The translations under genes were made by a program, and so were the position numbers. The notes under the pieces are model-generated. The model searched no databases. It was not told where the DNA came from and was given only the letters and a program-made list of their open reading frames with translations. From Planctomycetota bacterium (GTDB lineage: Bacteria > Planctomycetota > UBA1135 > GCA-002686595), in NCBI GenBank assembly GCA_947484275.1, contig CANKOY010000008.1:22352-86351 (forward strand): a stretch of DNA of 64,000 bases, written 5' to 3'. Positions 58,564 to 64,000 of this stretch are shown here, piece by piece (positions within the stretch are counted from its first letter, which is position 1; every line of letters starts with the position of its first letter).

Positions 58564-59981
58564 CCATGGACTTGCTCAAGAAAAGTTCTGGCAAGAAATG
58601 CCCCGGGCACCTCGTTATGGCGTTGCTCGCGATCGCGCTGATGTGCGGCGGTTGCACTCGCAGTCCGAAACCGCGGCCTGGCCGCGCGCCGCGCAACGTG
58701 CTCCTTGTGACGATGTCGGCCCTGCGCACGGATCATCTCTCCGCCTACATGTACGCGCGGCCTACCACGGCCTGGCCCGCGACCGAAGAGGAGCGCCGTC
58801 TGGGTCGCGCGCTGTCCCTAGACGATCTCGCCGAGCAGGGCGTCCTGTTCGCCGACGCTTCCAGCGGCGCACCGAGGACGTTTCCGGCGCTGTGCTCCCT
58901 GATGACCGGCGCGCGCACGGCCGCGGCTTCGGACGCCGAAGGCGATCGCGCGCTGGAGAGTGAGGCGACGACACTGGCCGAGAGCTTTCGCACCGCGGGC
59001 TTCAAGACTGCAGCGTTCACTGCCGGGCAGTGGCTGCGCGAGCCCCGCGGACTCGAGCAGGGCTTCGACACTGTCGTCGCGCGCTTTTCTGACTCAGCGA
59101 TCCTGGATCTTTCGCGCCAATGGCTCGAGGCCGCGGAGGAGGAGCCCGAGCGGCCGTGGTTCCTGTGGGTGCACTTCGCCGGCGGCGAACCGCCCCACGA
59201 TCCGCGCGGCCTGCCTCCCTTGCCCGGCGGCGCCCCGGGCGTGCTCGATTTTTCGCGCCTGTACACGGCCGCGGACTACAGCGGTCCGGCGGATGGATCG
59301 ATCGCCCACTTGGCGCGGCTCGCCCGCGGGGAGGTCACCGCGGACGCGCGCGACCGCGCGCAAGTGCTCGACCGGTACGACGGCGAAGTGGCGCGCCTGA
59401 ACTCGAGTCTGCGCACGCTGGTGCTCGCGCTTCGAAATCTCAACGAAAGCGGCTCGCGTTGGAACGACACGGTGTTCGTGTTCGCGGGTCTGCACGGGAT
59501 CGAATTCGGCGAGCGCGATCCGCGCGCCTGGGGCAGTGACTCACTGGCTGCGTCGGTGCTCAGCGTGCCGCTGATTCTGCGCCATCCAGGTTCCCTGACA
59601 GGCTCGAGGGTCATGGGGGAGCCCGTGGGCCTGGAGGACATCGGGCCAACGCTGTGCGATTGGTTCGGGCTGCCTGCTCTTTCCGCGCGCGAGAATTCGC
59701 GCATGGGTCGGTCGCTGCTCGCTCTGCTCGACACCTACGTGCAGCGGGAATTTGTCTCGCGGCCCGCCTACGCGGAGCGCACTGGAAAGAACCCAGAGCG
59801 CGCCCTGCGCACACGCGAGTACGCAATCGTCGAGCGCGTCCGCGAAGGCGTGCGGAGTTTCGCAGTCTTTGATCGCATTGCCGATCCCGCCGAGTTGGTC
59901 GACCTCGCGCCACAGCGGCCGGAGCTTCTGGCCGAGTTGCGTGCGGCCCTCGAGCGCGAAACTTTCGGCACAACTCCCTGA
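58560..59981 (+). CDS. Sulfatase-fold lipoprotein with degenerate active site
   Basis: An alkaline phosphatase/sulfatase superfamily protein of 473 residues, predicted lipoprotein (lipobox CGGC, Cys32). The fold is recognisable but key residues differ. The N-terminal metal motif reads VTMSALRTDHLSAY where active members have DTLRADHL, so the first Asp is Ser. The nucleophile segment is RTFPALCSLMTG, with Thr at the Cys/Ser position of CxPSRxxLLTG. The second metal motif is FAGLHGIEFGE instead of SDHGEEFGE, so Asp is Leu. It is probably not a sulfatase and may be a pseudoenzyme or a Thr-nucleophile relative. The GTG at 58560 overlaps the cutA stop; the ATG at 58566 is equally possible. Confidence 0.78.
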   Translation: MTMDLLKKSSGKKCPGHLVMALLAIALMCGGCTRSPKPRPGRAPRNVLLVTMSALRTDHLSAYMYARPTTAWPATEEERRLGRALSLDDLAEQGVLFADASSGAPRTFPALCSLMTGARTAAASDAEGDRALESEATTLAESFRTAGFKTAAFTAGQWLREPRGLEQGFDTVVARFSDSAILDLSRQWLEAAEEEPERPWFLWVHFAGGEPPHDPRGLPPLPGGAPGVLDFSRLYTAADYSGPADGSIAHLARLARGEVTADARDRAQVLDRYDGEVARLNSSLRTLVLALRNLNESGSRWNDTVFVFAGLHGIEFGERDPRAWGSDSLAASVLSVPLILRHPGSLTGSRVMGEPVGLEDIGPTLCDWFGLPALSARENSRMGRSLLALLDTYVQREFVSRPAYAERTGKNPERALRTREYAIVERVREGVRSFAVFDRIADPAELVDLAPQRPELLAELRAALERETFGTTP

Positions 59982-59986
59982 GGGCA

Positions 59987-62005
59987 ATGTCCGAGGTCGC
60001 CTCAGCCGCTCTGCCGCCCCAGTTGCAGACGTCGCAATCGCCGCAATCGTTGCAGCCGGAAGTCACGCTGGCGCTGGCACCCCTGTCGATCGTCCTCTGC
60101 CTGCTCGCAGCCTGTGCCGCCCTCTCGGCACGCGGAATTCTCCCAGCCACTTGGTTGCCGTTGTTCGCCGGGCCGTCCCTGTTCGCCCTGGGCGCCCTGC
60201 CGCTGCTCGCGCGCTGGAGCCCGTCCGGGTCGGATCCGTTCAAGCTCGGGACGTTCACATTGGCGCTTTCACCGCTGTGGATGGCCGCGGTGTGGGGCGC
60301 GTGGCACTTGGCTTTCGATGGACGCGATGCGCTGGCGCTCACAGCGGCGACCGCGGCGCTGTTGCATCTGCTGGGCATCGGCGTGCGCCTGGGGCGCGCG
60401 CCATGGTCGCGGGCGCAATGCTGCTGCACGGTCTTGGCGCTCTCCGTGGCGATCGTTGTCGCGTGGATGTTGCTGCGCGGCAACGAACCCCGACTCGCGG
60501 GCTCGGCCCTGGTGCGCGCCGCGGTGGCGATGTCGATCGAGCGCTCGCTGCCGCCGGTGCATCCGTGGCTCTCGGGACAACCGTGGAGCCAGGCATGGAG
60601 CGCGGATCTGGCCGCGGCTTTCACCATGGGCGCCCTCGGGGTCGCGCCCAGCCTGGCACACGCCTGCTTCGCGGTTCTCGCTGCGTTTCTTGCGCCGTTG
60701 TTCCTGTTCCAACTCGCCGCGTCGGTCTGGTGCGACTCGCGGCGCAGCGCCATCTCGGTTGCGCTCGCGCTGTGCGCGTGCACGCTGGCCCTTTTCAGCG
60801 CGCAGGCGCGCACAGCCCTTGGCCCGTTCCTGTCCCCCGGTCCGGCCCCATGGACGCTGACACTCTCCTTGGCCGCGCTCGCAGCGGCCGCACATGCCCT
60901 GCGGCACGGCATGCGACCTTGGGTGGAGCTGTGCGCGCTGCTCCATGGCCTCGCGCTGCTCGTGGAGTTTCAGAGTGCCTGGCCCGCCGCCTTGGGGACG
61001 CTGCTCGTAACACTCTCGCCCCTGTGCGAATCGCGCGCGCGGCCGCGGCTGTTGCTAGCCCTCGCTTGCGCAGCCCTGCCGGGGCTGATCCAGACGCGCT
61101 GGTATGCTCCGTTTCTCAGCGCTAACGCGCTCGAGCCCACGGGCGCGCAAGCCCTTGGCGCGGCGCCGTGGATTGTGCTCGCCGCCAGCGGCACCGTACT
61201 CGCGTGGCGTTCCGTCTCCGCCGACCGGCGCGTCGCGTTGGTGCTGTGCTCGGCGGCCGCGCTCTGTGCGCTTCTCGGTGCAGGTTTGGGCCAGCCCTTC
61301 GCAAACCCATCCTCGACGGCGAGTCTCGCTCTGTGGGCCCTGGCGATTCCGGCCGCGGGCGTGTTCACAGCCGCGGTCCGCCGCGCGCGGGTCGTGCGCA
61401 ACGTCGCCGCAGTGGCTGTCTTGCTCGCCGTGCTCGGCGGAGCATGGACCCTGCGCGGTCCCGTGACCGAGGCCTGGGCCGCGGCCGAGCGCGACGATTC
61501 GCTGCTCGGCGAAACCGCGGGCGCCCTGGAGCCGGTCAGCGCCGAAGCCTCCGCCGTGGACCTGCGAGGGGCTTTGGAGTGGATGCGCAAGGACCCGCGC
61601 CTGCGGCAGGATCGCGCGGTCTTGCTCGCCTGTCCGATTCACAATCCCTACCGCACAACGCGCGACCTGCCAGCGCTTGGTCTGGCCGCCTGCGCGGGGA
61701 TCGACCTGTACGCGGACGACTCCTCGGCCGTGGCGGAAGTCGAATCCGCGGCCGCGTCGCGCGTCACTGAGCTCGTGCGCTTGTTTCTGCACCCCGGCGA
61801 TTTCGATCCGGCGCTGTTCGCGCGGTTGGAGCACGAAGGTGCGCGCGCCGTGATTGCGTTGCTGCGCGAAGAAGACGTGGCGCTCAATCCCGACCTGCCG
61901 CCGAAGTTGGAACGCCTCGGCTACCGGCCCCTGGCCAAGTTCCGCGGCTTGTCCCTGTACATCGGTCCGCACGCTGCGGCGCTGCGCTACTTGGGGGAGA
62001 AGTGA
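59987..62005 (+). CDS. Polytopic membrane protein of unknown function
   Basis: A 672-residue protein with about a dozen hydrophobic segments between residues 28 and 490, followed by a soluble C-terminal domain (about 500-672). The spacing of segments and a periplasmic-type C-terminal domain resemble GT-C glycosyltransferases, but no acidic catalytic motif in the first loop was identified (residues near 170-200 contain SIERSLPPVHPWLSGQPWSQ). It lies 5 bases after the sulfatase-fold gene, and the next membrane protein gene starts on its stop codon. Alternative: an O-antigen-type or unclassified membrane protein. Confidence 0.6.
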   Translation: MSEVASAALPPQLQTSQSPQSLQPEVTLALAPLSIVLCLLAACAALSARGILPATWLPLFAGPSLFALGALPLLARWSPSGSDPFKLGTFTLALSPLWMAAVWGAWHLAFDGRDALALTAATAALLHLLGIGVRLGRAPWSRAQCCCTVLALSVAIVVAWMLLRGNEPRLAGSALVRAAVAMSIERSLPPVHPWLSGQPWSQAWSADLAAAFTMGALGVAPSLAHACFAVLAAFLAPLFLFQLAASVWCDSRRSAISVALALCACTLALFSAQARTALGPFLSPGPAPWTLTLSLAALAAAAHALRHGMRPWVELCALLHGLALLVEFQSAWPAALGTLLVTLSPLCESRARPRLLLALACAALPGLIQTRWYAPFLSANALEPTGAQALGAAPWIVLAASGTVLAWRSVSADRRVALVLCSAAALCALLGAGLGQPFANPSSTASLALWALAIPAAGVFTAAVRRARVVRNVAAVAVLLAVLGGAWTLRGPVTEAWAAAERDDSLLGETAGALEPVSAEASAVDLRGALEWMRKDPRLRQDRAVLLACPIHNPYRTTRDLPALGLAACAGIDLYADDSSAVAEVESAAASRVTELVRLFLHPGDFDPALFARLEHEGARAVIALLREEDVALNPDLPPKLERLGYRPLAKFRGLSLYIGPHAAALRYLGEK

Positions 62006-63705
62006 GTCCGCGGCCGACCGTGGACGCTGCGGATCGCGCGGGCGCCCTGGCGCTCTTCGCGCTGCTGCTCGCGCTGTACACGCTTACTTTCAGCGGCTTG
62101 CCCGACAATCCCGACGCAGAAGTGGAGTTCCAGTCCGTTCACAGTCTTGCGGTCCACCACAGCCTGATGTTGGGTGGAACTCCGGAGGCCGAGGCGATTC
62201 TCGCGGCCAACTTCAACGTCGCCCCCGGCGGCCCGGGCGGCGAGGACCGTTGGTACGCATGGTTCGGCGTCGGACAGGCGTTCGTGGCGCTGCCCTTCTA
62301 CGCACTCGGCGCACTGGGCGAGCGCCTCTTCCCCGAAGTCGAGGCGCGCCACCGAGAGACCCTGGCCTACGGCGCCGGGCGCAGCGAGTACTGGCGCCAT
62401 CTCGCGGTCGGCTGGCGCAATCCGCTGCTCGGAGCGGCCACGGCGGCGATCCTGCTGCTTGCCGCGCGGCGTCTGGGAGCGTCGCGTTCGAGCGCACTGC
62501 TCGCTGCGCTGCTCTACGGCACGGCGACTTTCGCCTGGCCCCAGGCCCGTTCGACTCTCTCCGATGTGCAAGGCACTTTCTTCCTTTGCCTCGCGTTCGA
62601 ACGCTGGCTCGCCCTGCAGCGCGAGGACGCGCGCCACTTCTGGGCAATCCTGTGGGGCAGCGGTGCCATTGCCATGGCTGTGCTGACGCGCGTCGCCCTC
62701 GTGCCCGCGGCGCTGGTGATCGCACTGGCCTTTGTGGCGGTACTTTTTGCAAGGCGCGCGAGTTGGGGCCAATGGTTCGCTTTCTTCGTGCCCGCGGGTG
62801 TTGGCGCGGCCGTGTTCGCTCTGGCCAACTTCTTTCGATTTGGATCGGTGTTTGAAACCGGCTACGGCACCGCGCTCGCCAGCGGGACTTTCTTCTCCTA
62901 TCCGCCGCATTTTGGCCTGGCTGGCATCTTGATCGCGCCCGGCAAGGGCCTGCTGTGGATGGCGCCGCTGCTGTTGCTCGCGGGGATCGGCTTGAGCGTG
63001 GCGCGCAAGCGCGGAGAGCGACTTTGGCCCTGGCTCGCGGCCGCGATGACCGTAGCGATCGTGGCGCCGGTGGCCTGCAGCCAGACATGGCACGGCGCTT
63101 GGACCTACGGGCCGCGCTATGTGCTGCCGCTCGTTCCGTTCCTTTGGCCAGCGGTGGCGCTGGCTTTCGACGTTGCCCGAGAACACCGTGGCGTCTTCGC
63201 GGCGACGATCGTCCTCAGCGGGCTGGGTCTTGCGACGACGCTACCTGGCGTGCTCGTGGATCACATGACCCATCAGGATCTCGCGCTCCAGGCCGCGCGC
63301 GCGCAGTGGCCGGAGCCCGGTGGCGCCGACGAGCGCGAGCGCGACGCCGCGCGCTTCCTTGCGATCCAATACGACTGGCGCTTCGCCGCGCCCTGGGCAC
63401 ATTGGCGCATCGCGGCCCATCGGCTGGGGGACTCAGGAGAGGAGTACTCAGCGCGCGAATTGTTCGGCGTCGCCAGCGACGCGCCCCTGCGGCCGGAGCA
63501 CGATCGCGAACGCGGCTGGAATCACCTGGCGTGGGTGGACTTGCGCCAGCGCTTGGGGGGACCCGCTTGGCTCGGGCCCCTGGCGGCACTCCTGTGGCTC
63601 TGCCTAGCCGCCCTGGCCTGGTGTTGGCGCGCAGCAGTCCTGGGCCGTCCCGAGGCTGGCCCTGGGGGGCCGCGGCCTCCAGGGCAGGGCGCAGCCTCTC
63701 GATAG
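62002..63705 (+). CDS. Polytopic membrane protein, GT-C glycosyltransferase-like
   Basis: A 567-residue membrane protein with about ten hydrophobic segments. After the first segment it reads SGLPDNPDAEVEFQSVHSLA, an acidic first periplasmic loop (DAE) placed as in GT-C glycosyltransferases of the PMT/ArnT type; WHGAWTYGPRYVLPLVPFLW in the middle is also of a kind seen in these. The C-terminal part has a soluble segment (about 430-520) and a final membrane segment. The GTG start overlaps the preceding stop. It probably works with the preceding gene on cell-envelope glycans; no substrate can be proposed. Confidence 0.62.
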   Translation: MSPRPTVDAADRAGALALFALLLALYTLTFSGLPDNPDAEVEFQSVHSLAVHHSLMLGGTPEAEAILAANFNVAPGGPGGEDRWYAWFGVGQAFVALPFYALGALGERLFPEVEARHRETLAYGAGRSEYWRHLAVGWRNPLLGAATAAILLLAARRLGASRSSALLAALLYGTATFAWPQARSTLSDVQGTFFLCLAFERWLALQREDARHFWAILWGSGAIAMAVLTRVALVPAALVIALAFVAVLFARRASWGQWFAFFVPAGVGAAVFALANFFRFGSVFETGYGTALASGTFFSYPPHFGLAGILIAPGKGLLWMAPLLLLAGIGLSVARKRGERLWPWLAAAMTVAIVAPVACSQTWHGAWTYGPRYVLPLVPFLWPAVALAFDVAREHRGVFAATIVLSGLGLATTLPGVLVDHMTHQDLALQAARAQWPEPGGADERERDAARFLAIQYDWRFAAPWAHWRIAAHRLGDSGEEYSARELFGVASDAPLRPEHDRERGWNHLAWVDLRQRLGGPAWLGPLAALLWLCLAALAWCWRAAVLGRPEAGPGGPRPPGQGAASR

Positions 63706-63712
63706 ACGTGGG

Positions 63713-64000
63713 GTGAGCCTCCACCCGCGCTTTCGAATCTGGTCTTCATCGCTGGCCCTCGGGGCAGTTCTCGTGGCCGGTGCGGCCTCAGCGGGCGCGC
63801 ACCTTCGCGGGCCGCTCGCCGGCGGCGAGGCTCCGCGCCAAGTGCGCGTCGAGTACTTCGAATTGCGCACCGACTCGACTGGACCTGCAATCGGAACCGC
63901 GCGGCTCCTGCGCAGCGATTCTGCCGCGGGCAGTGAACTCGAATGGCAGATTCGCTTTGCGGGCGATGGCTTCGAAGCCTGGCAAGTCGAGAGCCGCAGC
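63713..64000 (+). CDS. Putative secreted protein, partial
   Basis: The 5' end of a gene that runs off the right edge; 96 codons are visible. It starts with GTG at 63713, 7 bases after the preceding stop. The product begins VSLHPRFRIWSSSLALGAVL and has a signal peptide with probable cleavage after ASA-GA (near residue 27). The exported part includes VRVEYFELRTDSTGPAIGTA and ELEWQIRFAGDGFEAWQVES, beta-strand-like. Family not recognised. It probably belongs to the same operon as the two membrane proteins. Confidence 0.6.
   Translation, partial: MSLHPRFRIWSSSLALGAVLVAGAASAGAHLRGPLAGGEAPRQVRVEYFELRTDSTGPAIGTARLLRSDSAAGSELEWQIRFAGDGFEAWQVESRS

Noticed and set aside
1..64000. CRISPR arrays, insertion sequences, integrases, prophage or defence genes
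   Set aside because: None was seen: no regularly spaced direct repeats, no transposase or recombinase motifs, and no toxin-antitoxin or restriction genes.

Overview
The window is a GC-rich (roughly two-thirds G+C), densely coded bacterial chromosome segment. No mobile element, CRISPR array or rRNA was seen. The gene set is mostly housekeeping plus type IV pilus functions. Features that suggest a Planctomycetota-like lineage are: a shortened MnmE-like GTPase, a second EF-G-like GTPase, a PulG-like pilin containing a DGxGEYG-type segment, large Ig-like/glycine-rich lipoproteins, sigma-54 and a degenerate sulfatase-fold protein. This placement is inference from protein style; a Myxococcota-like organism cannot be excluded.

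Layout. 1-4.5 kb (minus): dnaE (its last few codons lie outside the window) and an acetyl/succinylornithine-type carbamoyltransferase. 4.6-8.5 kb (plus): tRNA-Arg(ACG), tadA, two tRNA-Ser genes, the SRP RNA, a long hairpin, then dnaX-ebfC-recR. 8.5-12.2 kb: rpoN-truA-hpf-ptsN-ptsH, a sigma-54/nitrogen-PTS cluster. 12.3-17.4 kb: overlapping pilM-pilN-pilO(P)-pilQ, the pilus alignment complex and secretin. 18-23.2 kb: an RNase E/G with unusual extensions, then rplU-rpmA-obgE. 23.4-26.1 kb: a PilT-like ATPase and a GspC-like PDZ protein. 26.1-29.5 kb: coaX, an MnmE-like GTPase, and PyrB fused to a PyrI-type zinc domain. 30.2-40.7 kb: three very large or large putative lipoproteins, the prepilin peptidase and an OmpA-like lipoprotein. 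41-48.4 kb: an EF-G-like protein, then pilT-pilB-pilC-pilA. 48.5-50.2 kb (minus): tatD and a lipoprotein. 50.6-53.9 kb: a fourth giant lipoprotein. 54-57.2 kb: amidohydrolase, DHH phosphoesterase, metallophosphoesterase. 57.2-58.1 kb (minus): proline dehydrogenase. 58.2-64 kb: cutA, a sulfatase-fold pseudoenzyme candidate, two polytopic membrane proteins and the start of a secreted protein.

How it fits together. Nearly all core parts of a type IV pilus are present on one strand (PilA, B, C, D, M, N, O/P, Q, two PilT-like motors), interleaved with four related exported proteins. Each of these begins with Ig-like (Big_5-type) sequence and ends in a similar short beta-strand module; three also carry 'G-x-I-x-I-S/V-G' strands, in two cases followed by long glycine-rich stretches. 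This set, next to the prepilin peptidase and pilus genes, is the best candidate for an undescribed surface system.

Several genes have a good -10-like hexamer only 4-14 bases before their start codon and no visible Shine-Dalgarno sequence, suggesting leaderless mRNAs. Other genes (hpf, pilQ, the 50.6-kb lipoprotein) have clear ribosome binding sites.
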